From NCBI RefSeq assembly GCF_012184385.1, contig NZ_VSRL01000001.1:1-64000 (forward strand): a DNA stretch of 64,000 nucleotides. The letters are read 5' to 3'. A program made the translations under genes and the position numbers. Shown here one piece after another: positions 49,900 through 58,945 of the stretch; position 1 is the first letter of the stretch; each line of letters begins with the position of its first letter. Under the pieces are notes generated by a model. The model saw nothing but the letters and a program-made list of their open reading frames with translations, searched no databases and had not been told where the DNA came from. This DNA comes from Lentzea indica. Its GTDB lineage: Bacteria > Actinomycetota > Actinomycetes > Mycobacteriales > Pseudonocardiaceae.

Positions 49900-50947
49900 G
49901 TGAATGAGTCGCCTGAACCGCCGAGACCCGGCAGGATCATCCACGCCGTTGTAGTGGGCATCTGCCTGGCCGACGTGGCGAGGCTGCTTCTGCGCGACCG
50001 CGAAACTACCCATTCCGCCATATATCTCATCGCATTGACCTTGGTTCTCGCACTGCAGGCGCTTCAATTCGGACAACTGAACGCACCCGCACGCCGCATC
50101 GCACTGGCGGCACAGACCGTGCTCGTGTTCCTGCCGTTCCCGCTGGTCGGCCACATGTGGACCGCGGTGCCCGGCCTGGTCGCCGGCAGCGCGCTGGCGC
50201 TCTTCAAACCGGCCGCGGGCTGGACCACGTTCGGTCTGACCGTCGCGGCGACAGGCCTCCTGCAAGCCTCGCCGCTGGAAGCAATGATCGCGACGACCGC
50301 GACTGGCCTGCTCGTGTCCGGCGTCGCGTTCCGCCCCGCCGCACCTCCCGAGCCGGGCGGCGCGGCACTGGCCGAGGAACGCCTCCGCGATCGCCCGCGA
50401 CCTGCACGACCTGCTCGGCTACAGCCTCAGCGCGATCAAGCTGAAGAGCGAACTGGCCCACCGCCTCATCGCCGAACGCCCGGACCGGGCCCAGGAACAC
50501 CTCGCCGATATATTGGATATCGCCGGACACGCACTCTCGGACGTGCGCTCACTGGCCCGCAGCTACCGCCGCCTGTCGCTGTCCGACACCTCTCACTCGG
50601 CGAAGACCATGCTGGCCGCCGCGAACATCGACGTCCGCGTCGAGCTCGACCACGACCCGCTGCCGGAAGAGATCGAAACGGTGCTGGCCACGGTCCTGCG
50701 CGAGGCCGTCACCAACGTGCTGCGCCACAGCGACGCCGAGAACTGCGCCATCACCGTCCGCCAGACCGACGACATCGTGAAGCTCGACGTCGTGAACGAC
50801 GGCGCCACCCACCGCCCCCTCTCCTGGGACTGCAACGGCGTCCGCAACCAGGCCGAACGCGTCCAGGCCGCAGGCGGCACCTTCATCGCCCGCCACGTCG
50901 GCGCCGACCGCTTCCACGTCCACGCCGCCATCCCGACCGCCGCCTGA
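49900..50947 (+). pseudogene. Sensor histidine kinase (copy 2), frameshifted
   Basis: From GTG 49900 the frame encodes a hydrophobic input region (ALTLVLALQALQFGQ, HMWTAVPGLVAGSALALF) to EERLR at about 50390. There one extra base (CTCCGCGATCGCC versus the expected CTCCGCATCGCC) moves the reading to the next frame, which encodes IARDLHDLLGYSLSAIKLKSEL (phospho-acceptor His) and the ATPase part LATVLREAVTNVLRHSD to the stop at 50945. Removing one base gives a single kinase of about 348 aa, like one module of the double kinase. Convergent with response regulator 2. Inactive, or a sequence error. Confidence 0.75.
50507..50521. repeat. Iterated motif GATATATTGGATATC inside kinase copy 2
   Basis: One base different from 3616-3630. 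It encodes DILDI with rare AT-rich codons (GAT ATA TTG GAT ATC). A shorter relative, CCGATATATCAG, occurs at 50961. Confidence 0.5.
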
Positions 50948-51137
50948 CGCCTGCCACCCACCGATATATCAGTTCCACCACCACCTCACCCTGACCTGCA
51001 CAAACACCCCGGATGAAGAAGATTGTCGGACGTCCGCAAACGTTCTTTGCATCCGGGTAGGGCAACAGGCCGCTGAGCTGGGCTTTTGCAACGGGCCATT
51101 GCAGACGACGGCAAACGGTTGTTGCAACGCTAGGGGG

Positions 51138-51746
51138 TCAGAACCAGCCGGCTTTGCGGGCGATGCGGACGGCGTCGACGCGGTTGCGGGCGTCGAGCTT
51201 CGCCGTCACGGCCGTCAGGTAGTTGCGGATGGTGCCGACGGACAAGAAGAGGGTGCTGGCGATCTCCATGGCGTCCGCGCCGTCGGAGGCCAGCCGCAGC
51301 ACTTCCAGCTCGCGCGGCGTGAGCGGGCATTCGTCGGTGTCCCACGCCGAGAGCGCCAGCTGCGAATCGATGACCCTGCGGCCGACGGACACACCGCGGA
51401 TGGCGTCGGCGAGTTCGTTGACGGGGGCGTCCTTGAGGATGAAACCGTTCACGCGGGCGTTGAGCGCGCGGCGCAGGGTTCCTGGGCGGCCGAGGCTCGT
51501 GAGGATCAAGGTGCGAGTCGCGGGAGCCGTGTCGTGGATGACCGTTGCCGCCGAAAGGCCGTCCATACCGGGGAGATCGATGTCGAGGACGGCGACGTCC
51601 GGTTGACTCTTTGCCACAGCGGGCACGATTTCGTCACCTGTCGCCACCGAGGCGACGACCTCAATATCTGGTTCGAGATTCAACAAAGCGACCAATGCGC
51701 CACGGACCATTTGCACGTCCTCGGCGAGTAAGACTCTGATCATCAT
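51138..51746 (-). CDS. NarL/LuxR-family response regulator (copy 2)
   Basis: A 202-aa regulator paralogous to that at 19294: RVLLAEDVQMVRGALVALLNLEPDIEVV, phospho-acceptor Asp in VLDIDLPGMDG, LILTSLGRPGTLRRAL and a LuxR helix-turn-helix LTPRELEVLRLASDGADAMEIA. Its partner is presumably kinase copy 2, or the double kinase if copy 2 is truly broken. 190 bases separate it from the convergent kinase; no clear terminator there. Confidence 0.95.
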   Translation of the reverse strand: MMIRVLLAEDVQMVRGALVALLNLEPDIEVVASVATGDEIVPAVAKSQPDVAVLDIDLPGMDGLSAATVIHDTAPATRTLILTSLGRPGTLRRALNARVNGFILKDAPVNELADAIRGVSVGRRVIDSQLALSAWDTDECPLTPRELEVLRLASDGADAMEIASTLFLSVGTIRNYLTAVTAKLDARNRVDAVRIARKAGWF

Positions 51747-51995
51747 CGGCCCCCTTGTCGGGTCCCCCTGCCCACTTTTCGAGTTTTACACTCGGTGACC
51801 GTGCCGGACAAGCATTTGAGCCGACTGCCCCTTTCGCTACTCCGAATGCGCTAGGAGCAATTCGAAATATCGATAGGCTGATGTCGTCCAGTAACTGAAC
51901 GCTGACAGATAGACACGACTCCGGTCACGCACGAGCGGAACTCCAGCGGCCCGCAATACCTCTCCGCGTCACAACCGTGAACACGACACCCCCGC

Positions 51996-52688
51996 TCACC
52001 GCGTCTCGCCCCACCGCTCCAGCAGTTCCAGCCCGCCGTCGACAGTGATCACCTGACCCTGGATCCACGCGGCCTCGTCCGTGCACAGCAACGCCACCGC
52101 GTTCGCCACGTCCTCCGGCAACGTCACCCGGCCGGACGGGCTCTTGATCGCGAGCCGGTCCACCAGTTCCGGGTCGATGTTCATCGGGCCGTTGTCGACC
52201 ACGGTCGTCACGACCGCGTTCACCGCCACCCGGTACCAGGCCATCTCCAGCGCCAGCGTGCGGATCACACCGTGCACGGGCGTCACCGTGTAGCCGGCGA
52301 TGACGACGCGGCCACCGTCGACGAACGTCTTCGCGAGCGGCTCCACGACGTTCAGCAGCGGCGTCAGGTCCGGGGAGACCGCGTGATGCACGAACAGGTC
52401 GAGCCGCCCGCGCTCCAGCTTCACCCGCTCCAGCAGAGCCCTCACGGCGTTCTCGTCGTGGATGTCCAGCGGCACCACGGACGCCGAACCCGGCTTGCCC
52501 CCGAGCACGAGCATGGCGCGTTCGGCGTCGACGTCGCCGGGGGACGTGGTGAGGATGACGTGGGCGCCGTTGTCGCAGAGCTTGCTCGCGATGGCGAGAC
52601 CGAGCCCGTGCGTTCCCGACGTGACCAGAGCGATCTTGTCGTCGAGTCCCAGGCGCGTGTTGACCGGTTCGATCATGATGCTGACCAC
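51996..52688 (-). CDS. SDR-family protein with degenerate active site
   Basis: A 230-aa SDR with a TSGTHGLGLAIA nucleotide-binding loop and a C-terminal QGQVITVDGGLELL typical of FabG/FabI-like proteins. The catalytic YxxxK is not intact: the segment reads GYTVTPVHGVIRTL (Tyr present, Lys replaced) and the NAG motif is HHAVS. Oxidoreductase activity is doubtful; such proteins occur as non-catalytic partners or dehydratase-like enzymes in some clusters. Separated from the TetR gene by 54 bases on the same strand. Confidence 0.75.
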   Translation of the reverse strand: MVSIMIEPVNTRLGLDDKIALVTSGTHGLGLAIASKLCDNGAHVILTTSPGDVDAERAMLVLGGKPGSASVVPLDIHDENAVRALLERVKLERGRLDLFVHHAVSPDLTPLLNVVEPLAKTFVDGGRVVIAGYTVTPVHGVIRTLALEMAWYRVAVNAVVTTVVDNGPMNIDPELVDRLAIKSPSGRVTLPEDVANAVALLCTDEAAWIQGQVITVDGGLELLERWGETR

Positions 52689-52742
52689 CTCGTTGTCCGC
52701 GTGGTGATCGACGTTGCGCCCGGTCGCTAGGGCCGAACTCGA

Positions 52743-53333
52743 CTACTTCTTGCGCAAACCCTCCAGAACCCGCAGGATCGCGCGTTCGACCTCACGCCCC
52801 GTGCGCTTCGGATCGGACGAGCTGGCGATCGTGCTGGCACCGGCGGACAACGCGCCGAACAGCAGCCGCGCCATGATCTCCACGGGCAGGTCCTCGATCT
52901 CCCCCGCGTCCACGAGCAACTGCACGGCCGCACGCAGCAGACCGAAGCTGAAGTGCTCTTCGGCCTCGCGCCAGCGTTCCCAGCCCATCACGACAGGGGC
53001 CTCGTGCACGATGATCCGCTGGTACTCGGGATCCAGGCATTTGCGGACGTAGGCGCGCAGGCCCGCGACCGCGATCTCCCACGGGTCGCCCTCGCCGGTG
53101 ATCACCGCGGTCAGCGACTCGATCGACTGGGTCTCGACCTGCGCGAAAGCCGCCTCGAACAACGCCTGCTTGCCGCTGAAGTGGTGGTAGAGCGCGCCTT
53201 TCGTGACACGGGCGCGTTTGACGACCTCGTCGAGCGAGGTGCCGGCGTACCCGCGCTTGGTGAACAGATCGACCGCACTGTCGACCAGCGCCTGCCTGGT
53301 CGACTCCGAGTACTCGGCGCGTCGTGTTCGCAC
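52743..53333 (-). CDS. TetR-family repressor
   Basis: A 196-aa protein with the N-terminal helix-turn-helix LVDSAVDLFTKRGYAGTSLDEVVKRARVTKGALYHHFSGKQAL and a TetR_C-like ligand domain. GTG 53333 is preferred because GTG 53351 would place the start within the operator. It diverges from the two-gene operon at 53423 and probably represses both it and itself. Confidence 0.88.
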   Translation of the reverse strand: MRTRRAEYSESTRQALVDSAVDLFTKRGYAGTSLDEVVKRARVTKGALYHHFSGKQALFEAAFAQVETQSIESLTAVITGEGDPWEIAVAGLRAYVRKCLDPEYQRIIVHEAPVVMGWERWREAEEHFSFGLLRAAVQLLVDAGEIEDLPVEIMARLLFGALSAGASTIASSSDPKRTGREVERAILRVLEGLRKK

Positions 53334-53350
53334 GGCCGAAACGTATCTCA

Positions 53351-53400
53351 CATACCGGCGGTACGTACCGGTGGTATGGTCGTGTCATACCGAGGGTATG
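53351..53400. promoter_or_regulatory. Probable TetR operator: two adjacent palindromes
   Basis: Palindrome 1 (53351-53378) has 14-base arms CATACCGGCGGTAC and GTACCGGTGGTATG, 12 of 14 paired. Palindrome 2 (53386-53400) is CATACC-GAG-GGTATG. Both lie in the spacer between the divergent TetR and 53423 genes. Confidence 0.75.
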
Positions 53401-53422
53401 CGAGAGACCGGGGGTACGAGAC

Positions 53423-53731
53423 ATGGGCTGGGCAGACCACTACCGCCGCCGTGACGCGCTCGACGCCGTGCTGCGCGACGCCCGCCGCGACCCGTCCGCA
53501 CCGCTGATCGTGGATCCGGACGTCTTCGCGTCGCTGCACGAACTGCTGCTGGCGCTCGACCACCGCTGGCAGAACAAGTTGACCGCCCGCATGGAGGCCG
53601 CCGCACTGGAAGGCCAGGTGAACGAGGATCGCGTCATCGCGGAACTCGCCGCCGACGAGCCCGTGTTGCGAGCGGTACTCGACGCACACCTTTCGCTCGG
53701 CAGTTACCGGGCGGTAGGAATGACTCCATGA
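53423..53731 (+). CDS. Conserved-looking small helical protein, function unknown
   Basis: A 102-aa protein starting MGWADHYRRRDALDAVLRDARRDPSAPL. It is mostly predicted helix, has no Cys and no membrane segment. It is first in a two-gene operon: its stop overlaps the start of the SDR gene at 53728 (ATGA). TetR operators lie just upstream. No family recognised. Confidence 0.7.
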   Translation: MGWADHYRRRDALDAVLRDARRDPSAPLIVDPDVFASLHELLLALDHRWQNKLTARMEAAALEGQVNEDRVIAELAADEPVLRAVLDAHLSLGSYRAVGMTP

Positions 53732-54618
53732 GTCGTTGGACCGAAGCCGACATCCCCGACCAGACCGGCCGCACCGTCCTGGTGACCGGCGCGAACTCCG
53801 GTCTCGGCCTGCGCACCGCCCAGGTGCTCGCGGCCAAGGGGGCCCACGTGATCATGGGCTGTCGCTCCGTCCAACGAGGTCAGGCGGCACGGCGAACGGT
53901 CAGCGGGTCCGCGGAGGTCCTGGAACTGGACCTCGCCGACCTCAGCTCCGTTCGCTCTGCCGCCGAGCAGGTCAGCGCCCTGGACGTGCTGATCAACAAC
54001 GCGGGCGTCATGGCCGTCCCGCACGGCAGGACCGTCGACGGCTTCGAGCGCCAGTTCGGCACCAACCACCTGGGCCACGCCGCGCTGACGTGGCTGCTGC
54101 TGCCCGCACTAAGGCAACGTCCAGGCGCACGCGTCGTCACCGTCGCGTCTCTCGCGCACCAGTACGGCCGCATCGACTTCGACGACCCGAACTGGGAGCG
54201 TCGCTCGTACAGCTACCGCGGCTCCTACGGGCAGTCGAAGCTCGCCAACATCCTGTTCGCGCGTGAGCTGGAGCGCCGCTCCTCGGACGTGACGTCCATC
54301 GCGGCGCATCCCGGCGTGACGGTCACCGACCTGACCAACAACATGGCCAGCGCACACAACTCGTTGCTGCTGCGGATCGGCGGCAAGATCAGCCACCTGT
54401 TCTCGCAGTCCGTCGAGATGGGCGCGCTACCGCAGCTCTACGCGGCGACGTCGCCCGACGCGCGCGGCGGCCAGTACTACGGCCCGGACAGCTTCAACGG
54501 CATGCGCGGCTATCCCACCGTCGCGCGGATGACCGCCGCCGCCCGTGACGACCTCGCCGCGAACCGCCTGTGGGAGCTCACGATCAAGCTGACGGGCATC
54601 ACGCCGGATCTGCCATGA
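53728..54618 (+). CDS. SDR-family oxidoreductase (retinol-dehydrogenase-like)
   Basis: A 296-aa SDR with LVTGANSGLGLRTAQVLAAKGAHV, NNAGVMAVPHGRTVDGFERQFGTNHLGHAAL, the catalytic Ser in VTVASLAHQ and YGQSKLANILFA (YxxxK). This long form resembles WW-domain/retinol dehydrogenase SDRs common in actinobacteria. Coupled to the 102-aa gene and under the TetR operators. It may detoxify a carbonyl compound sensed by TetR, which is inference. Confidence 0.88.
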   Translation: MSRWTEADIPDQTGRTVLVTGANSGLGLRTAQVLAAKGAHVIMGCRSVQRGQAARRTVSGSAEVLELDLADLSSVRSAAEQVSALDVLINNAGVMAVPHGRTVDGFERQFGTNHLGHAALTWLLLPALRQRPGARVVTVASLAHQYGRIDFDDPNWERRSYSYRGSYGQSKLANILFARELERRSSDVTSIAAHPGVTVTDLTNNMASAHNSLLLRIGGKISHLFSQSVEMGALPQLYAATSPDARGGQYYGPDSFNGMRGYPTVARMTAAARDDLAANRLWELTIKLTGITPDLP

Positions 54619-54624
54619 GAGGCT

Positions 54625-54646
54625 CCGGGCTCCACCAGAAGCCCGG
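54625..54646 (+). terminator. Weak hairpin before lipA
   Basis: CCGGGCT pairs with AGCCCGG around an 8-base loop, just after the SDR stop. Confidence 0.5.
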
Positions 54647-54712
54647 TTCTGGCACTTACCCTGACCTGGCCGTGCGTGACGCCGGACACGCCGGGCCGCA
54701 GCGTAGGGTGAG

Positions 54713-55717
54713 GTGGTGACTGTGGTACCTGAGGGTCGGAAGCTGCTGCGGCTCGAGGTCCGCAACAGCCAGACGCCGATCGAGAAGAAGCCTTCGTGGA
54801 TCAAGACGCGGGCGAAGATGGGCCCCGAGTACCGGGAGCTCAAGAGTCTGGTCAAGCGCGAGGGCCTGCACACGGTCTGTGAAGAGGCCGGCTGTCCCAA
54901 CATCTACGAGTGCTGGGAAGACCGCGAGGCCACGTTCCTGATCGGCGGTGAGCAGTGCACCAGGCGCTGCGACTTCTGCCAGATCGACACGGGCAAGCCG
55001 GCCGACCTCGACCGCGACGAGCCCCGCCGGGTCGCCGAGTCGGTCCAGGCGATGGGCCTGCGGTACTCCACGGTCACCGGTGTCGCCCGTGACGACCTCG
55101 AGGACGGCGGTGCGTGGCTGTACGCCGAGACCGTCCGCCAGATCCACGAGATGAACCCCGGCACCGGCGTCGAGCTGCTGATCCCGGACTTCAACGCGGT
55201 CCCTGAGCAGCTGGCCGAGGTCTTCGAGTCCCGTCCAGAGGTGCTCGCGCACAACCTGGAGACGGTGCCGCGGATCTTCAAGCGCATCCGCCCGGCGTTC
55301 CGCTACGAGCGGTCCCTCGAGGTGATCACCAAGGCCCGTGAGTTCGGCCTGGTCACCAAGTCGAACCTGATCCTCGGCATGGGCGAGACCCCCGAGGAGG
55401 TCACCGAGGCGCTCAACGACCTCTACGACGCGGGCTGCGACATCATCACCATCACCCAGTACCTGCGCCCCTCGCCGCGCCACCACCCGGTCGAGCGCTG
55501 GGTGAAGCCCGAGGAGTTCGTCGAGCACAAGGAGATGGCCGAGAAGATCGGCTTCCTCGGCGTGATGGCGGGTCCGCTGGTCCGCTCCTCCTACCGCGCC
55601 GGCCGCCTCTACGCCGAGGCGAAGCAGAAGCGCGGCGAGGACCTGCCGGAGAACCTCCAGCACCTGCTGACCGTGTCGGCGTCGCAGGAGATCACGAGCC
55701 TGCTCGCCCCGCGCTGA
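54713..55717 (+). CDS. lipA: Lipoyl synthase (radical SAM)
   Basis: A 334-aa enzyme that inserts two sulfurs into octanoyl-lysine. The radical SAM cluster motif is CTRRCDFC, and the auxiliary cluster is held by Cys in [18 protein letters not shown]. The conserved C-terminal RSSYRAG region is present. Two in-frame GTGs (54713 and 54716) follow a GGTGAGG ribosome site. With lipB at 2402 it marks the housekeeping frame around the cluster. Confidence 0.97.
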   Translation: MVTVVPEGRKLLRLEVRNSQTPIEKKPSWIKTRAKMGPEYRELKSLVKREGLHTVCEEAGCPNIYECWEDREATFLIGGEQCTRRCDFCQIDTGKPADLDRDEPRRVAESVQAMGLRYSTVTGVARDDLEDGGAWLYAETVRQIHEMNPGTGVELLIPDFNAVPEQLAEVFESRPEVLAHNLETVPRIFKRIRPAFRYERSLEVITKAREFGLVTKSNLILGMGETPEEVTEALNDLYDAGCDIITITQYLRPSPRHHPVERWVKPEEFVEHKEMAEKIGFLGVMAGPLVRSSYRAGRLYAEAKQKRGEDLPENLQHLLTVSASQEITSLLAPR

Positions 55718-55725
55718 CTCTCGTC

Positions 55726-55755
55726 GAACAGGCAGGCCACGTGGCCTGCCTGTTC
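55726..55755. terminator. Bidirectional terminator (perfect palindrome)
   Basis: GAACAGGCAGGCCAC joined directly to GTGGCCTGCCTGTTC, 15 bp, no unpaired loop, between lipA and the convergent gene ending at 55756. Confidence 0.88.
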
Positions 55756-56781
55756 TCATTTGAAGCGGACCTCGCTCGCGACCACGCCGTCGAGCTCGCG
55801 CACGAAGTCGGCACCGAACGCGCTGGACGGCGTGTGCGAGCCCGGCGCCACGCCGTTGATCTTGCCGATGGCCCTGAGCACGGAGTCCGCGGTGAGGCTG
55901 TACGCGTTCGGCGTCGTGATCGCGCACTCGACCTTGGACTTGTCGTCCCACGCCTCGCCGAACACCTCGGCCCTCGTGTTCGCGCGCTTGCGCTCGTCGG
56001 GGCCCTTCACCTTCCCGGCGACGGTCTTCGCGACGTTCTGCACGAGCGGTGTCTGCAGGACGGGCGCGAACACCTGCTGCAGCTGTCCGAGCAGGCCGGG
56101 CACGATGGTGAACGTCGTGATGTTCGGGATTCCGGTCGAGCGGTAGGCCGTGCTGACGTCACCCCACGGGATGCTGCCGACCTCACGCGGCCCCGACCGG
56201 AAGTAGGCGGTGCGCCTGCGGTGTCCGATGCGGACGCTCTTCAGGTCGCCGTTCTCCCGGATCCGCCCACCGACGGCGGCGGCCTCGACCGACGTCTTGG
56301 TCGTGCCTGCGCTCGCTCCTCCCCCGACGACGAACGCGAGGTCGAGGTGCGTGGCCGTCGGCAGGGCGTTCTTCAGGATCGCGGCGAGGCAGTCCGTGGG
56401 GACGACATCGAACCCGGCACCGGGCAACAGCATGATGCCGGCCTTGCGCGCGTCGATGTCCCTCAGGCCGACGGACTCGAAGACGTCGATCTCGCCGGTG
56501 ATGTCGAGGTAGTGCGTGCGGGTCTTCAGGCAGGCGTCGACCATCGCGGCAGAGGTGTGCGCGAACGGGCCCGCGCAGTGCACCACGGCGTCGATGTCTT
56601 CGAGGTTCGCCTTCGCGTCGGCCAGGTCGAACGCCCTGTGCTCCAGCCCCAGGGCGGCGGCGACCGGGGCAACCTTCTCGTTCGAGCGACCGGCGAGGAT
56701 CGGCCGTTCCCCCCGCTTGACCGCGAGCTCCGCGATAAGACGTCCTGTGTAGCCGTTGGCGCCGTAGACCATCCACGTCAT
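55756..56781 (-). CDS. Saccharopine-dehydrogenase-like / trans-acting enoyl-reductase family protein
   Basis: A 341-aa protein starting MTWMVYGANGYTGRLIAELAVKRGERPILAGRS, an N-terminal Rossmann motif of the family. VVHCAGPFAHTSAAMVDACLKTRTHYLDITGEI and GAGFDVVPTDCLA follow. In mycobacteria, relatives reduce enoyl groups for phthiocerol-type lipids, but most actinobacterial members are uncharacterised. It is outside the cluster on the lipA side. Confidence 0.85.
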   Translation of the reverse strand: MTWMVYGANGYTGRLIAELAVKRGERPILAGRSNEKVAPVAAALGLEHRAFDLADAKANLEDIDAVVHCAGPFAHTSAAMVDACLKTRTHYLDITGEIDVFESVGLRDIDARKAGIMLLPGAGFDVVPTDCLAAILKNALPTATHLDLAFVVGGGASAGTTKTSVEAAAVGGRIRENGDLKSVRIGHRRRTAYFRSGPREVGSIPWGDVSTAYRSTGIPNITTFTIVPGLLGQLQQVFAPVLQTPLVQNVAKTVAGKVKGPDERKRANTRAEVFGEAWDDKSKVECAITTPNAYSLTADSVLRAIGKINGVAPGSHTPSSAFGADFVRELDGVVASEVRFK

Positions 56782-56790
56782 GCCGCGACC

Positions 56791-57084
56791 TTACCGGCGA
56801 GTAGCGTTGCGTGAAGCGACCAAAGAGCCGATCAGCAGCAGTGCGCCCACCCCCATCACCGGCAACGCCCAGAGCAGCCTGCGATGCCTCAAATCGGCAC
56901 AGATGTCCACATAGGCCGGACTGACCGCGGCGGCCGCCGGCTCGTCGAACCCGAAGCCGAGGCCGTTGCCGCAGGGGATCAGCGTCCCGCTCGGTGCCTC
57001 GACGGCCAGCATCACGAGCAGGATCGCACCCCCACCGAGCAAGAACGCGAGACCGACCACGACGGCGAAGGTGCGCACTGACAT
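56791..57084 (-). CDS. Small membrane protein with two transmembrane segments
   Basis: 97 aa: a hydrophobic N-terminal segment (FAVVVGLAFLLGGGAILLVM), a central extracytoplasmic-type loop with two Cys (IPCGNG and DICADL) that could form a disulfide, and a second hydrophobic segment near the C-terminus. No family recognised. Nine bases upstream of the saccharopine-dehydrogenase-like gene, same strand. Confidence 0.7.
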   Translation of the reverse strand: MSVRTFAVVVGLAFLLGGGAILLVMLAVEAPSGTLIPCGNGLGFGFDEPAAAAVSPAYVDICADLRHRRLLWALPVMGVGALLLIGSLVASRNATRR

Positions 57085-57189
57085 GAGGGAAAGTTACGTC
57101 TCAAATGGACTTTGGGATAGCCCTGGTCAGACGCATTGGGGTTGATCCCCTAATCCCCGGCTAAACCGCTCTCACACCCTAGTCGCGCG

Positions 57190-57666
57190 CTACGAGGGCG
57201 AGAACGAGTAACGCTGCTCCAGTCGGTCGGTCCGCGGATGCGGCGCAGGGTCGCCGACCTTGATCCATCCGAGGCGTTCGTAGAGCCGCACACCCCGGAC
57301 GTTGTCGACGTAGACCAACAGCTGCGCCTCCTTGTACCCGCGTGTGGTCAACGCATCGGGCAGAGCGCGCAGCAACGCCTCGCCAACGCCCTTGCCCCAC
57401 GCATCGGGATGGACGCCGACGTAGTTGATGTAAGCGGTGTCCGTCCCCTGTGGACCGCCGGCCAGAAAGCCGACCGCCTCACCGTTTTCGCACGCCAGCA
57501 GCAACAGCGACGGCTCGTTCGCCAGTGCGTTCTCGATGCCAGGACGTGCCTTTTCCAGCGACGGAACCTCGTCGTAGCCGTCCCTGACCGTGACCGCGTG
57601 CGCCCAGATGAGTGCCGCCGTGTCGACGTGCTCAGGTCCCCCGTTGATGATCTCCACGCAGCCCAC
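57190..57666 (-). CDS. GNAT-family N-acetyltransferase
   Basis: A 158-aa protein. VGVHPDAWGKGVGEALLRAL is the acetyl-CoA pyrophosphate-binding motif A (GxGxA-type), followed by VYVDNVRGVRLYERLGWI, the classic motif B. Substrate unknown. GTG 57657 is a possible alternative start. Ends 6 bases upstream of... the P450 stop side, on the same strand, so it may be co-transcribed with it. Confidence 0.88.
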   Translation of the reverse strand: MGCVEIINGGPEHVDTAALIWAHAVTVRDGYDEVPSLEKARPGIENALANEPSLLLLACENGEAVGFLAGGPQGTDTAYINYVGVHPDAWGKGVGEALLRALPDALTTRGYKEAQLLVYVDNVRGVRLYERLGWIKVGDPAPHPRTDRLEQRYSFSPS

Positions 57667-57672
57667 CGTAGG

Positions 57673-58872
57673 TCAGCGGCGCAGGACGACGGGAAGCGAT
57701 GTGAGGCTGGCCATGATGTCGTTGTGCGTCACCGCGGGCTGCTCGTCACCGAAGTAGGTGGTGTGCGGGAACCGGGCGGTGAGCTGCCGCAGCACGGTTT
57801 CGGTCTCCAGCCGGGCGAGCGCCGAACCCAGGCAGAAGTGCGGGCCGTGACCGAACGTCGCATGCCCCGTCGTCGGGCGATCGATCCGGTACTGCGCGGC
57901 GTCCTCGTGCGCGACAGGACAACGTCCCGCGGAGCCGATGTTGATCAGCAGCAGCGTGTTCTGCGGGACCACGACACCGCCGATCTCGACGGGCTCGGTG
58001 GTGATGCGGTGCGTGGCGTGGCGGACCGGCGAGTTCTGCCGCAGCGTCTCCTCGACGAGCACCGGCACGAGGCCGGGGTCGGCAGCGGCCTTCGCCCACA
58101 GCCCGTTGTCCAACGCGTCGTGCACGACGTTCGCGATGAGGCCGGCTGACGTCTCGTGACCCGCGACCACGAGAAGGAACGCCATCGCCATGAGTTCGTC
58201 GTGGCTGAGCCGGTCGCCGTCCTCGTCGGCGACGACCAACGCGCCGAACAACGAGCTCTCGTCCAGTGCGTGGCTCATGAGCAAGGTGTGGAAGTAGCCG
58301 CCCAGCTCGTCGCTCGCGGGCTGCGACACCTCGGGGTCCATCGACATCATCGTCTCGATCAACGTGCGGACACGCGCACGGTCGTCCTCCGGCACGCCGA
58401 GCACCTCGCCGATGATGTGCAGCGGCATCGGCACGGCCAGCGCGTCGACGAGGTCGATCTCCTCGCCGACCGGCAGCCTCTCGATCAGCTCCGCGGTGAT
58501 CTCTTCGATGCGAGGCGCGAGCTCCTGCACCGCCTTGCCGTTGAACGCCTTGACGGCGAGCGCGCGCAGCCGGGCGTGCTGCGGGTTGTCGCTGTTGAGC
58601 ATGCTCGGCCCGAAGAGCCCGGCGAGGTCCGTCTGCGTGCTGCCGAGCTCGGCGAGCTGGCGCTTGATCTCGCGTTGCAGGGCAGCGCTGTCCTTGGACA
58701 GCCGCAGGTCCGCGAGCAGCTTGCGGGTGAGGTCAAGCCCGACCGTGACCACTTGCACGCGAACGCCGTTGGGCAGCGTCACGCCGTGCAGTGGTCCTGC
58801 TGCTCGTGCCTCGTCCTCAATCCGATGGTGCTCGCGCGCACGCAAATCGCCGCCCGTCAGCAGGTCTGACAT
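57673..58872 (-). CDS. Cytochrome P450
   Basis: A 399-aa P450 from ATG 58872 (MSDLLTGGDLRAREHHRIEDEARA). The heme motif is FGHGPHFCLGSALAR, the I-helix AGHETSA, and ExxR lies in VEETLR. RLSKDSAALQREIKRQL is like CYP105/CYP107-type enzymes. It lies outside the lipB-lipA interval and may not belong to the polyketide pathway. No ferredoxin gene beside it. Confidence 0.92.
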   Translation of the reverse strand: MSDLLTGGDLRAREHHRIEDEARAAGPLHGVTLPNGVRVQVVTVGLDLTRKLLADLRLSKDSAALQREIKRQLAELGSTQTDLAGLFGPSMLNSDNPQHARLRALAVKAFNGKAVQELAPRIEEITAELIERLPVGEEIDLVDALAVPMPLHIIGEVLGVPEDDRARVRTLIETMMSMDPEVSQPASDELGGYFHTLLMSHALDESSLFGALVVADEDGDRLSHDELMAMAFLLVVAGHETSAGLIANVVHDALDNGLWAKAAADPGLVPVLVEETLRQNSPVRHATHRITTEPVEIGGVVVPQNTLLLINIGSAGRCPVAHEDAAQYRIDRPTTGHATFGHGPHFCLGSALARLETETVLRQLTARFPHTTYFGDEQPAVTHNDIMASLTSLPVVLRR

Positions 58873-58945
58873 GTCCCGCTCCCCCCGAATGTGCTCGCCA
58901 CCGTTTCTACCGTGACGAAGCCAGATGTCCAGGGACCGTTCCACA

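Noticed and set aside
53351..53400. Intrinsic terminator reading of the two palindromes
   Set aside because: They lie between divergent genes at both starts and have short or no loops, so operator function is more likely.
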